This document shows positions 1 to 9,337 of a stretch of DNA of 64,000 nucleotides, piece by piece. The position numbers and the translations under genes are program-made. This stretch comes from Paenibacillus glycanilyticus. Its GTDB lineage: Bacteria > Bacillota > Bacilli > Paenibacillales > Paenibacillaceae. Where the stretch lies: assembly GCF_030161375.1 (NCBI RefSeq), contig NZ_BSSQ01000018.1:1-64000 (forward strand), written 5' to 3'. Every line of letters begins with the position of its first letter. Position 1 is the first letter of the stretch. Below the pieces are notes generated by a model. That model was given only the letters and a program-made list of their open reading frames with translations. It made no database searches and had not been told where the DNA came from.

Positions 1-56
1 CCGCCAACCGAGATCGGAGTCCGTCTCGTGGGCTCGGAGATGTGTATAAGAGACAG
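1..56. other. Illumina Nextera adapter (non-genomic)
   Basis: Bases 23-56 are the Nextera read-2 transposase adapter, ending in the 19-base Tn5 mosaic end at 38-56. Bases 9-14 match the end of the P7 oligo, and 15-22 sit where the 8-base i7 index would be, one mismatch from index N705 as I remember it. Genomic sequence starts at about 57, where a reading frame on the minus strand continues cleanly. Short reading frames beginning here encode peptides such as CIRDS and MYKRQ, which are known adapter-translation artefacts. Confidence 0.97.
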
Positions 57-2077
57 CCATCGGCGGCGCTTCGCGCCGCCTGGGCGAGGGCTTCCGCCCC
101 TCGCCGCACATCCGAGGCGGCGCGCTCCGCTGCCGCCTCAAACCGCACCAGCATGCCGCCCGTTCCGGCGGCGGCCTGCGCTGGCGCAGAACCATCGGCG
201 ATTTCCCCCGCCGATGAATCCCCTCCAGCCGCCGCTATGCCGGCGTCTGCATCCAAAGGCCCCAAGCCGCCGGAGAACCCCGGCGTCGGATCAAACGGCA
301 CCCAGCCTACGCCGGTGAAATACACCTCTACCCATGCATGCGCATCTTTTGCGCGCACGTTGTAGAGGGTCCCGGCTCCGCTTGCTTCCGCCTCACCCGC
401 CGTTGATACCGGCGAGCCGGAGACAAACCCTTTCACCCATCGCGCCGGAATGCCTTCCTCGCGGAGAAGCACAACCATCGCGCTCGAGAAATGCACGCAA
501 TAACCGCGCATCTGCTCAAACAGGAAGTCGTCGACAAAGTCGGCGCCTTTTGGCGGGACCGAACTGTCCAGCGAATAGGCATAGCTGTTTTTCAAATATT
601 GCTCAACGGCTTTCACCTGGTCGTACCGGGTAGTAAGGCCAGCTCCAGCAATCTTGTCCGCCAGCGTCTTCACCCTATCCGGCACGGAGTCCGGAAGCTG
701 CAAATAGTCCGAGAGATCCGGCTCGTCCGCAGCTTGATTAAACGCCGCCGTCTCTCCGTCAACCGCCACACGATCAGATGCCCGAAGGACCGAAGCATCC
801 GTAACCGGCAGCGTGCTCTCGATCGTATACCGCTCCACCTTGGCATCCTTATCCGCCGCATACAGCGAATCCGCCAGTTCATCCTCAATGTAGGTGCTTA
901 ACTGCCGGTTAGGATCAATCGCCGACAAGCTGAACACATGACCCGCATTCCCGGCGAAAAACAGCGGCAGTCCTTGCGAAGAGGAAGGCTTCTTCATCAC
1001 AACGGTCTGTTTGATCGCCTGGCTCTGCGTTCCCGTGCTGGCCGTCACTTCGGACGTCATCTTATCATCGTGTTCTACCGGATGAAGCACTTTGCCGCTC
1101 CAGCCGCTGTTCCAGCCCCGCCCGTCATAGACGGATTTGGACTCCCCCCGCCAATAAGTCTGAACCGGCGAAAAACCGTTAAACACGACCGTATCGTCCG
1201 GCGTAAGCGAAGCCCCCAGCTCGTTGTCGTTAAATCCGTAGCCTGTAAAAGAACGGCCTTGCGAAGCAGCGCCAACGGCCGCCTGCATCGCTGCCGAATA
1301 ATCGGCCTTGTTCAGCTCCACCATCGCCTGCTCGATCCGGTTTGCGGCATTTACCGTCCAGGCAGAAGGTTCCGTTTGCCTTGGTTGTCCGCTGGACAAC
1401 AGCATGCCGATCCCCACGCAGAGAAGGACAAGAAACTCGCCAGCCGCCAGCCATTTCGGATGAAGCTGACGGCCCGATTCACTTGTACCGCCATGTAACC
1501 GTCTTACCCTTGCAATCGTTACGACGGAAGCCAGCAGTAAACCTTCCGCTGTTGTGCGCAGCAGTCCGTTAAACACGTCAATGCCTACCCATGTGTGAAG
1601 GATCAGCAGATAAGAGACGGTAATAGCCGTTAGTCCCAACGCTACCTGCCTGAGCCACACAAGCGCCTGCAGCGCGGGAGCCAACATCGCCCATCCGACG
1701 AACAGTAGCAGCGTCCGCAGCTCGCTCGTCATCGTCCACAGGCCATAGACGAATAAATCCTTAATATCTCCGGCGAGTTCGCCAGGATAATGGACCAGCC
1801 ATTGCAACGCGCTCTCGTCATCCCCTTTAAATAGAAGCATGATGGTTATGAGGCATAACAGGCCATTCATCAACAGCGACATATACCAGGCCGGACGAAA
1901 AAGCCCCGTCAACATTACGCAGCCTACAACCGTAAGCAAAGGACCGATCTGGTAAATATCCGCCCATTCTTTATAATGGAGCCACGGCAGCATCCATTCC
2001 GCCAATAACCCAAACAACAGCGCGGTGGTCAGAGCGCGGAACCCTACAGTGCCCGTCTCAAGATTGGACATTCGCAT
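57..2077 (-). CDS. Transglutaminase-like membrane protein, 3' end missing
   Basis: This reads as a TgpA/YebA-type transglutaminase-core protein. The first ~200 residues are a string of hydrophobic segments, so a multi-pass membrane domain. An extracytoplasmic region follows with the transglutaminase triad: Cys527 in GYCVHFSSA, His580 in DAHAWVEVY and Asp596 in PFDPTPGF. The reading frame is open to the adapter junction, so about 673 residues are present and the C-terminus, usually another membrane segment and tail, is lost. I start it at ATG 2077 because AAGGAGG lies 8 bases upstream. It overlaps the end of the DUF58 gene by 20 bases, so the two are translationally coupled. The MoxR, DUF58, transglutaminase order is a widely conserved trio; its substrate is unknown. 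Confidence 0.9.
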
Positions 2078-3554
2078 GCTGGCCGCCTCCTTCCACCGTT
2101 TCTGGCAGACGGTTCATCCGTTCCGGATAAGCAAGCCAGTGTACAAGCAGGCCCGTTTCCTCCAGCAGCCTCTGCTGCTCCCGCATGGCATACGTCAGAA
2201 CGGCTTGTCTCGTTACGATATGCAGAGAAACCCGGCAATTCTGATCTTTCGCGTAAGCCGCAAGCTGAATCCAGCTTTGGCCGCTTTTCCAATCCGCCGT
2301 ATAGACATGAACGGTTCCGCCGGCTTTCAGACCGCCCAGTTCCGTCCGAAGATGGTCGATCGCCACGGCCGTCTTCCGAAGCTGCAGCTTTGCAAGTTGT
2401 TCCAACAACGTTGCCTGCCGGGTTAAGCCGTCTCGCTTACGCTCTTCTTGGTTACCCTTGCGTACCTTTCCTTCCCGCTTCCCGCCAGTTGTTCCCGTAA
2501 TAAGCCGGACATCGCAGCCCTCCGCTGCCGCAAGCTCCATCCCTCTCGCCATCCAGGCAAGCGTAGCGTCAAACAACCTTCCGTCCCGGTTGTAAGCGGT
2601 AGCGTGCGTATCGGCAATCATGATCACTTCTGCCGGCTGCTCCAGCAAATGTTGCTTCGTGAACATGCCGCGCCCTTTGGCCGCAGCCCGCCATTCCAGA
2701 TGCCGCATCGAGTCTCCGTCCCGGTACGGTCTGCTCTCCGGTCCAAGACCGGACTGCCGCAGCCTTCCTGCCGATCTGTCGCTGATTTCTCCTTGGTCAC
2801 TGATATAAGCGGCCGAAGAATCGCCGGACACTTGCTCCGCCACCGCGCCATATAATTGGCCAGCTTCGCGCCTCATCTCTTCGGGAAGGGCGGGAACCGC
2901 AAGCAGCGTGCCCGGGCAAGACAATTTTTTCCGGAATGCCGTGAGCCCAAGCCAATCGCCAACGGTCACGGTGACGTGATCAAATTGATGTTCTCCGCGT
3001 CTTACCGCAAGAACGGAATAATGGAGCTCTACCTCCCTCTTGATTAAAGGCATGGCAATATAACGATAATCGATTCCCTTTTTCTCAGCCGAACTCGTAT
3101 TGGTCATAGCGTCTTGTACAGCCAGCCATACAAACGGCACGCCGATCGTACGCCTCACCGTCAGGCGTACAACCGCCTCATCGCCGTCTTTGACTTTGAG
3201 CTTGGGAATGATTCTGTCCGCCGTAAGACCAGCCGCCCCAAGCAGCGGCATCCCAATCGATAACACCGGCAGCAAGCTGAGCACAATGAGCATAAAAGTC
3301 TCAACGGCCCCGCCTCGCGTAATCACGCCGGCAAGACTCATTCCCCAGCCGAGCGTAATGATGATCCATGCTCCCCATCGCGTGCCGTAACCCAATGGCC
3401 GGGCAGACTGCTCCGGTAAATCCGCCTTTTGCCCGTCCGTCTTCGTTTTGCTTGGTTTCGTTGTTGTCGCACCGCCATCTGCCGAGAGTTGCGGCAAATT
3501 CCCTTTCGCCGCTTCCGTCACGACAACGTTCGAATCATTCCGCTGCGCCGTCAT
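2058..3554 (-). CDS. DUF58 domain protein
   Basis: A 498-residue protein with a low-complexity basic and acidic N-terminus, two hydrophobic segments at about residues 62-105, and a C-terminal DUF58 domain. The DUF58 hallmark is visible as YRDGDSMRHLEWRAAAKGRG. The following part resembles a von Willebrand A-like fold, as is usual for DUF58 proteins beside MoxR ATPases. Its start overlaps the MoxR stop in an ATGA arrangement, and it overlaps the transglutaminase gene downstream, so the three are one operon. Family members are thought to act with the MoxR ATPase in assembling or maturing envelope complexes. The molecular role here is inferred only from this context. Confidence 0.9.
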   Translation of the reverse strand: MTAQRNDSNVVVTEAAKGNLPQLSADGGATTTKPSKTKTDGQKADLPEQSARPLGYGTRWGAWIIITLGWGMSLAGVITRGGAVETFMLIVLSLLPVLSIGMPLLGAAGLTADRIIPKLKVKDGDEAVVRLTVRRTIGVPFVWLAVQDAMTNTSSAEKKGIDYRYIAMPLIKREVELHYSVLAVRRGEHQFDHVTVTVGDWLGLTAFRKKLSCPGTLLAVPALPEEMRREAGQLYGAVAEQVSGDSSAAYISDQGEISDRSAGRLRQSGLGPESRPYRDGDSMRHLEWRAAAKGRGMFTKQHLLEQPAEVIMIADTHATAYNRDGRLFDATLAWMARGMELAAAEGCDVRLITGTTGGKREGKVRKGNQEERKRDGLTRQATLLEQLAKLQLRKTAVAIDHLRTELGGLKAGGTVHVYTADWKSGQSWIQLAAYAKDQNCRVSLHIVTRQAVLTYAMREQQRLLEETGLLVHWLAYPERMNRLPETVEGGGQHANVQS

Positions 3555-4573
3555 TTGTGCCTCCCCGCTCCTTGCTGAGGAGCAATCGAGACAGGCATAG
3601 GAGTATTTCTAAGAATGCGGTGGAGCGCTTCAAACGCTTGTCTCCCCCCGGCGCTTACACCGTTCAACCGATGAGCCAGCACAACCTCCCCGGTCGCAAA
3701 CAGATCATCCGGCAGCACATAACGCCTGCCCTCCACATAGGCACGGGCTTGCGAAGCTCTCAGCCAATCGCGTCCCGCCCGCGGGCTTAACCCAAGCTCA
3801 AGCTCGGGCGCGCGCCTTGTCGCATCCGTTACTTTCGCCATGTATTCCAGCAGTCCGGGATGAACATGCGCCTGACGTACTTCGCGCTGCATCCGCAGCC
3901 ATTCCTCCAGCATGAGGACCGGACGCAGCTGATGCGGCTCCAGCCTCGACCCGGACGCATATTGCTCGAGCATTTTGGCTTCATTCTCGACGGACGGATA
4001 CCCGATCGACAACCTCATCATGAACCGGTCCATTTGCGCTTCCGGCAATATATTGGTTCCTTCGTAACTTAGCGGGTTTTGCGTCGCAATAAGGACAAAC
4101 GGCTCCGGTAGCTTGCGGGTCTCCCCTTCCACGCTGATCCGCCGTTCCTCCATCGCCTCCAGCAAAGCAGACTGCGTGCGGGGAGAAGTCCGGTTAATCT
4201 CGTCCGCAAGGACAATATTGGCCATAATCGGCCCCGGACGGTAGACGAATTCGCTGATCCGGCTATCCCAGACCGCACCCCCGATGACATCCGCGGGAAG
4301 CATGTCCGAAGTGAACTGGATTCGTTTGAACTCCCCGCCAAGCACGCGCGCAAAAGCGCCGGCGAGCATCGTTTTCCCCACGCCCGGCACGTCCTCCAGC
4401 AGCACATGGCCGCCAGCCAGCATTGCCGTCAGCAGCTGGACAACCGTTTCTCTTTTCCCTAGCAGAACGTGATCTATTCTATGAATAAGCCGTTGCAGCA
4501 GCACCTGCGGCGTTTCCGGCCAAGCTTGCGCTTCCGCTTTTTCCTGCATTCCGTCAAATTTAGGCACGAGCAT
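3551..4573 (-). CDS. MoxR-family AAA+ ATPase
   Basis: A 340-residue AAA_3 (MoxR/RavA-type) ATPase. Walker A is EDVPGVGKT, Walker B is VLADEINR, and the sensor region IATQNPLSYEGT is clear. Family members couple ATP hydrolysis to chaperone-like maturation of partner proteins. The frame runs upstream to a GTG at 4624, but AGGAGG at 4585-4590 sits 11 bases before the ATG at 4573, so I start there. It is the first gene of the leftward operon with the DUF58 and transglutaminase genes. The next gene upstream on this strand (the deacetylase) ends at 4662, leaving an 88-base gap that may hold the promoter. Confidence 0.93.
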   Translation of the reverse strand: MLVPKFDGMQEKAEAQAWPETPQVLLQRLIHRIDHVLLGKRETVVQLLTAMLAGGHVLLEDVPGVGKTMLAGAFARVLGGEFKRIQFTSDMLPADVIGGAVWDSRISEFVYRPGPIMANIVLADEINRTSPRTQSALLEAMEERRISVEGETRKLPEPFVLIATQNPLSYEGTNILPEAQMDRFMMRLSIGYPSVENEAKMLEQYASGSRLEPHQLRPVLMLEEWLRMQREVRQAHVHPGLLEYMAKVTDATRRAPELELGLSPRAGRDWLRASQARAYVEGRRYVLPDDLFATGEVVLAHRLNGVSAGGRQAFEALHRILRNTPMPVSIAPQQGAGRHK

Positions 4574-4661
4574 TCTCTCATCGACCTCCTGAAAAATAGC
4601 ATCTCTATCTTTCAGTATCGCCACGCGCCTCTCTATTTAGACCTGCTAGATGGAAGAGAAC

Positions 4662-5807
4662 TCAAGAGAGTTCAATCCAAATCTCCCTCTTATCTTTCGT
4701 TGCCGTCATCTTCTGAATGGCATAATGAAACCTCTGAAGCGTATCTCTCACCGGTACCATAATCCGACTTGGGAGAGAGGTTCCGCTGCCGCCAACCTCG
4801 GAAGCCGTCCAGCTTATGCTCTCGTTATTCACCATCGCTTCGACGATGCCTCCTGCCATGTCGAGACGGATGATCCCATGAAGCCCCATGATCAATTGCC
4901 GCAGCGGAACGACCGTTGTGCCGGCTTCCATCTTATATTCCAGCGGTTCAAACTTAATCTCTTCCCCGGCCGCATGAACAATTAGACTTTGCGTATTAGG
5001 GGGAGGAATTGCCGCGCTAGTCCTCGTGCGGTTCATATATTGGACGACCGTCTGCGTTTCAGCTGCCGTCACCTTGGGACGTTTCCATTTCATTGACGGA
5101 GCAAGCCTGAACTGGATCGGCTCCACTTGATCGGTCAACACGGCGAATTGATACCCTTTCTTTTTGAAAAAAGCAATCACCTCCGGCAGCGCCTTCACGG
5201 ACTCGCCATGAATAGAGCTGTCATGCATCAGCACCACCGTTTTGTTAAATAACGTAGAGTGTTCAACAGTGTTTATAATCTCTTTCTCGGGAACGCCAAC
5301 CCGCGTCGAATCGCCGCTATCCACATTCCAATCGTTTATGATATAACCGGCCTTGGCCATCGCGTCGAAATAGCCTTGATCGAAGTTGCCAAACGTCCCT
5401 CCCGGCGCGCGTAGCAGATTCGTCCTTACGCCCGTTGCCTGATAGATAGCCTCGTCGGTGTCCATGACCTGCTTGGCAAAATTCGCGAAACTCCCGTACA
5501 GCTCCGCGTACACATGATTATAGGTATGATTGCCGATTGCATGGCCTTCCTGCACCACTTGTTTGGCTATGCCCGGATACTGCTTCACTTCCTTGCCCAG
5601 CATAAAAAAGGTCGCCTTTACGCCTTCCTTCTTCAGAATCGCCAGCACCTCTTTGGTCTTCTCGCTTGGCCCGTCATCAAACGTCAAATAGACGACAGGC
5701 TTGCTAGAAGCCGTCGCCGCTTTCACATGCTTATTCTCTTGATTAACCCCTAGCAACAAGCACGATAGCATAATGAAGCATAATCCCGTCTGCACCAGCA
5801 AGCGCAT
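4662..5807 (-). CDS. Secreted polysaccharide deacetylase (NodB) with copper-amine-oxidase-like C-terminal domain
   Basis: About 381 residues. A hydrophobic signal segment is followed by a NodB (carbohydrate esterase 4) domain with its motifs: TFDDGPS (catalytic and metal Asp), HTYNH (metal His pair), RAPGG, NVDSGDS and VVLMHDS. The family removes acetyl groups from peptidoglycan or other N-acetylglucosamine polymers outside the cell. The last ~100 residues contain VVPLRQLIMGL and IMVPVRDTL, typical of the copper amine oxidase N-terminal-like domain common in Paenibacillus exoproteins. The frame extends to GTG 5819, but that leaves no room for a ribosome binding site, so ATG 5807 is preferred. 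Substrate cannot be read from sequence. Confidence 0.88.
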   Translation of the reverse strand: MRLLVQTGLCFIMLSCLLLGVNQENKHVKAATASSKPVVYLTFDDGPSEKTKEVLAILKKEGVKATFFMLGKEVKQYPGIAKQVVQEGHAIGNHTYNHVYAELYGSFANFAKQVMDTDEAIYQATGVRTNLLRAPGGTFGNFDQGYFDAMAKAGYIINDWNVDSGDSTRVGVPEKEIINTVEHSTLFNKTVVLMHDSSIHGESVKALPEVIAFFKKKGYQFAVLTDQVEPIQFRLAPSMKWKRPKVTAAETQTVVQYMNRTRTSAAIPPPNTQSLIVHAAGEEIKFEPLEYKMEAGTTVVPLRQLIMGLHGIIRLDMAGGIVEAMVNNESISWTASEVGGSGTSLPSRIMVPVRDTLQRFHYAIQKMTATKDKREIWIELS

Positions 5808-5880
5808 CCCATCTGCCACCCTTCTCTACTCTCGTAATGAATCTTGATAGAGTATATGAGCGGCGAATCTAGCAAATGCC

Positions 5881-5913
5881 AAAAAAAGCGGGTCCCGTCA
5901 ATCGGGACCCGCT
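5881..5913 (-). terminator. Intrinsic terminator of bcp
   Basis: A near-perfect GC-rich inverted repeat (AGCGGGTCCCG with its complement, 5-base loop) is followed on the minus strand by seven T residues. It lies just downstream of the bcp stop codon and separates bcp from the deacetylase gene. Confidence 0.9.
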
Positions 5914-5919
5914 CCTCTA

Positions 5920-6378
5920 TTAAAGTTTGGCAGCCTCTTCCGCGACTTGCTGGACATGGCCTTTGATCTTTATGCCGCGCCACTCGCGGACCAGCTTGCC
6001 TTTTTCATCGATGAGAAAGGTCGAGCGGACAACGCCCATGTATTCGCGGCCGTATAATTTCTTGAGTTGCCAGACGCCGTACTTCTCGCATACCTTATGC
6101 TTCTCATCCGACAGGAGCAGGAACGGCAGGTTTTGCTTGCCGATAAACTTCTCATGCGCAAGAACCGGGTCCGGGCTAATGCCCAGCACAACCGTATTGC
6201 TGTCCACCATCGCCGGATAAGCATCGCGGAAATCGCATGCCTGCTGCGTGCAGGTTGGCGTATTGTCCTTCGGATAAAAGTACAAAACAACCTTTTTCCC
6301 CCGGTAATCGCTCAGCTTAACGGTCTCGCCGCTTGATGCCGGCAGCTTGAAATCCGGCGCTTTTTTGCCTACTTCCAT
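5920..6378 (-). CDS. bcp: Thioredoxin-dependent thiol peroxidase (Bcp/PrxQ)
   Basis: A 152-residue peroxiredoxin that reduces hydrogen peroxide and organic hydroperoxides in the cytoplasm using thioredoxin. The active site is visible as TPTCTQQACDFRD, with peroxidatic Cys43 and resolving Cys48 five residues later, the spacing of the alpha-helical PrxQ subgroup. The length is normal for the family. It is followed by a strong terminator and preceded by an ABC exporter operon on the same strand with a 20-base gap, so some read-through from that operon is possible. In Bacillus subtilis the equivalent gene (ygaF) lies beside gsaB, and a glutamate-1-semialdehyde aminomutase is nearby here too. Confidence 0.96.
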   Translation of the reverse strand: MEVGKKAPDFKLPASSGETVKLSDYRGKKVVLYFYPKDNTPTCTQQACDFRDAYPAMVDSNTVVLGISPDPVLAHEKFIGKQNLPFLLLSDEKHKVCEKYGVWQLKKLYGREYMGVVRSTFLIDEKGKLVREWRGIKIKGHVQQVAEEAAKL

Positions 6379-6398
6379 AACGCTTTACCCTCCTACCG

Positions 6399-7190
6399 CT
6401 ACGAACCCGCGCCGCGGTACCGCTTTACGCCATAATTCCAGAGCATAAGGCCAAGCGTAAACACGACAATGCCCATAACCGGCGTGAACCAAGCCAGCTG
6501 GGAAATGTCATCGGCCTTTTTCTCCAAGAAATAAGAAGCCGGAATTACGCCGACAAAAGCAAACGGCAGCAGCCAGGTTAAGATGAAACGTATCGTTTTA
6601 TTATAAATGTTGACCGGATAACGGCCATAGTTCTGAACGTTATAAATAAGCGGCACGATGCCCGTTGGCGCATCCGAGAAGAAGGAAATCGCCGACAGCG
6701 CCGTGTAGATGCCGCCGTAGACAAGAACAGCGCCTAACACGAACACCAGCATGATCAGCACATAATACCAATGGAAAGCCATGCCTAGATCATTCCAGCA
6801 AACGGCCATAATGATCGCCCCAACGACCGAACCGATGAGCGAAGGAGGATCCACGTTCTCAAGCAGTACTTGGAACAAATTATGAGCTGGCCGAGTCAGT
6901 ATCCGGTCCATCTCGCCTTTGACAATATAACGCTCGCTGAAGTTCCACATCCCGAAGAAGGTCGTGAAGATCCCGTACGGAATCATGAAGAAGCCGTATA
7001 CGAATATCACTTCCGATTCCGACCAGCCGCCAAGCGAAGGCGTATGCTGGAACACCACGAGAATAAAGATCAGGTTGGTAGCCTGGAACATCAAGTCCGA
7101 CAGCACCTCGACCCAGAAGTCCGCACGGTAGGTCAGACGGGTTTTCGCATAGTTTTTAATATATTCCCAGAATAACGTTGCATATAACAT
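6399..7190 (-). CDS. ABC-2 family exporter permease (second)
   Basis: A 263-residue membrane protein with about six hydrophobic segments, of the ABC-2 family often paired as two permeases with one ATPase. It directly follows the first permease. The frame also allows a TTG start at 7196, but AGGAGG at 7201-7206 is 4 bases from that and 10 bases from ATG 7190, so I use the ATG. It is the third gene of a permease, permease, ATPase operon read leftward. Substrate unknown. Relatives are annotated as antibiotic, daunorubicin-type or lipid-linked exporters, but nothing in the sequence points to one. Confidence 0.9.
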   Translation of the reverse strand: MLYATLFWEYIKNYAKTRLTYRADFWVEVLSDLMFQATNLIFILVVFQHTPSLGGWSESEVIFVYGFFMIPYGIFTTFFGMWNFSERYIVKGEMDRILTRPAHNLFQVLLENVDPPSLIGSVVGAIIMAVCWNDLGMAFHWYYVLIMLVFVLGAVLVYGGIYTALSAISFFSDAPTGIVPLIYNVQNYGRYPVNIYNKTIRFILTWLLPFAFVGVIPASYFLEKKADDISQLAWFTPVMGIVVFTLGLMLWNYGVKRYRGAGS

Positions 7191-7196
7191 GACCAA

Positions 7197-7991
7197 TCAA
7201 CCTCCTTGCACGAACAGCCGCTTGCGGGCCGCACGCCAAGTAAACAAAATAGGCACAAGCAAAATAACGAACCACAACACCTGCAGACCAAGAACGCCCC
7301 ATGCCTGGTCCAACGGTGTCCGTCCGGTAAATACGGCGCTAGGCAAATACGTAATGGCCTGGAAGGGCAGCCACTCCATAATCCCCTTCAGCCAGCCCGG
7401 GAAAAAGGCGATCGGAATAAGCACGCCGGAGAACAAGTCCACCAGCACGCGTTTCATCCGCATCATGCCTTCGTTATTTTCGACGAAAAAGGCCGCAAGC
7501 CCCGTCAGGATGTTCAACTGTGAATTAATAAACAAGCTGAACAGCAGCATGATGAAATAAATGACCCACACGACCGGGTCTTTGGGCAGCTTCACCGGAA
7601 ACAGCAGGCAGACGATGACAAGGCCAGGTCCCATAAAGAGAATAAGGCGGAACAAGCCTTCGCCAAGTCCTTGCATCATTTTGACAAGCAGATACGAATA
7701 CGGCCGGATCAATTGCATCGCGATGCTGCCGTCCCGGATATCATTGGCGATCTCGCGGTCCAGGTTATTGAAATAAAACGCGCGGGCCATCCAGGATACC
7801 GCAATATAAGTCGTCATCTGCGCGAGCGTAAAGCCCTGAAGCGTCTCGGCCGAGCCAAAGATCGCTTTCCACAGGAAATAATAAGCGCCAATGTTAATGG
7901 CATAAATGACGATGCCGCTGTAATAGTTGACGCGGTAAGCGAGCATCGTCAGAAACCGGATTCGGATAAAATCTACATACGCGCTTTTCAT
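7197..7991 (-). CDS. ABC-2 family exporter permease (first)
   Basis: A 264-residue integral membrane protein with six predicted transmembrane stretches and no signal peptide. Its ATG overlaps the stop of the ATPase gene by 4 bases (ATGA), and its stop almost touches the next permease. The two permeases probably form the heterodimeric channel driven by the upstream ATPase. The sequence gives no evidence of what is exported. Confidence 0.9.
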   Translation of the reverse strand: MKSAYVDFIRIRFLTMLAYRVNYYSGIVIYAINIGAYYFLWKAIFGSAETLQGFTLAQMTTYIAVSWMARAFYFNNLDREIANDIRDGSIAMQLIRPYSYLLVKMMQGLGEGLFRLILFMGPGLVIVCLLFPVKLPKDPVVWVIYFIMLLFSLFINSQLNILTGLAAFFVENNEGMMRMKRVLVDLFSGVLIPIAFFPGWLKGIMEWLPFQAITYLPSAVFTGRTPLDQAWGVLGLQVLWFVILLVPILFTWRAARKRLFVQGG

Positions 7992-9082
7992 CGGAGAGAA
8001 GTCTCCTTCTCCTTCTCGGGCTCTGGCTGTGCTTCGGCTTCCTGCTTCGGTGATTCAACATCCATCAATGACGCTGCGGCGGAGACCGATGCCGAACCTG
8101 AACGGTAAATTTCGCGGACGATATCGTCCGTGTTCGTCTCGAGAATTTTGATATCTTGAATATCCGCTCCACTAACTACCTTGCCTAAGGCATCAGAGAC
8201 GTTAATCGTATGAGGCAGCCACATCGAAGCGCCTTGCTCGTTCATCGTCCAAGTTACGGCGAGACCCGAAGTCAGTCCCTGAAGTTTCTCAAGCGGCGTC
8301 TGAGAACCGAATTGGAACTGAATCTCGCGTCCTTTGCTCCAGCGGTTTTTCAGTTCTTCCAATCCTCCGTCATAAATAATCCGGCCGTCGTCCAGCATGA
8401 TAACGCGCGAACACAACGCTTCAATATCTTGCAGGTCATGCGTGGTGAGCAGGATGGTTGTACCTTCCTCGCGGTTCAGGTCTTTCAGAAACTCGCGGAT
8501 TTCCGTTTTGACCACGATGTCCAGACCAATCGTTGGCTCGTCCAGGAACAGGATCGACGGATTATGCAGCAGCGAAGCAACAAGCTCGCAGCGCATCCGT
8601 TGGCCGAGACTAAGCTTGCGGACCGGACGGTTCAGGAGTTCGCCAAGATCAAGGCGTTCCACCAGGTTGTCCAATCTTTTGCGAAAATCTTGCTCGGACA
8701 CGCGATATACTTTGCGCAGCAACTGGAAAGACTCAATAACACCGATATCCCACCACAGTTGGGAACGTTGGCCAAATACGACTCCAATCTCGCCGACAAA
8801 TTTCTCGCGGTCTTTATATGGCACATAGCCATTGACCTTCAGTTGTCCCGATGTTGGAACCAGAATGCCCGTAAGCATCTTGATAGTTGTTGATTTACCG
8901 GCACCGTTCTCGCCGATATAACCGCAAATCTCGCCTTGCGGAATTTGGAACGAAATATCTTTTACCGCTGTGACCTCGTTGTATTCTCTTTTAAACAGGT
9001 CTTTCAGCGCGCCGGATAAGCCTTCTCTGTTCTTTTGTACTTTGAACTGCTTTCGCAGATCTTTGACATCAATCGCCAGCAT
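7988..9082 (-). CDS. ABC-2 exporter ATP-binding protein
   Basis: A 364-residue ABC ATPase with Walker A GENGAGKST, signature LSLGQRMRCEL (a variant of LSGGQ), Walker B ILFLDEPTIGLD and the H-loop LLTTHDL. An extra C-terminal region of about 110 residues ends in a low-complexity, Glu-rich tail (roughly residues 325-364), longer than the basic domain of ~240 residues. It is the first gene of the three-gene exporter operon. Its upstream neighbour is the divergent LCP gene at 9338, so promoters for both should lie in 9083-9337. Confidence 0.94.
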   Translation of the reverse strand: MLAIDVKDLRKQFKVQKNREGLSGALKDLFKREYNEVTAVKDISFQIPQGEICGYIGENGAGKSTTIKMLTGILVPTSGQLKVNGYVPYKDREKFVGEIGVVFGQRSQLWWDIGVIESFQLLRKVYRVSEQDFRKRLDNLVERLDLGELLNRPVRKLSLGQRMRCELVASLLHNPSILFLDEPTIGLDIVVKTEIREFLKDLNREEGTTILLTTHDLQDIEALCSRVIMLDDGRIIYDGGLEELKNRWSKGREIQFQFGSQTPLEKLQGLTSGLAVTWTMNEQGASMWLPHTINVSDALGKVVSGADIQDIKILETNTDDIVREIYRSGSASVSAAASLMDVESPKQEAEAQPEPEKEKETSLR

Positions 9083-9337
9083 TAGGTCGAATATGCTCCT
9101 CTCTGTTACAAACGGTCGACATTTCCCGGGGAATTATGAGTTTTTTCCAAGGAAAACGATAAAACTTGCGTCTATCTAGCGTTCCGATTTATAATTTTAT
9201 GATATGTAATATTACAATAGTTAAGGATTTGCGTAAATGGCAGGCATCATCGGCTCGGGAACGATGAATCGCCTGTCTGATTTGGTTTTACACCATTTCT
9301 ACAAGGAACAGTTGCTGAAAGGAGCACTATTACAGTT

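Noticed and set aside
28..365. Two short plus-strand frames at the window start
   Set aside because: They begin in the Nextera adapter, then run antisense to the transglutaminase gene.
9083..9337. Riboswitch or RNA gene between the ABC-2 operon and the LCP gene
   Set aside because: I see no conserved riboswitch core or terminator there, only a divergent promoter region.
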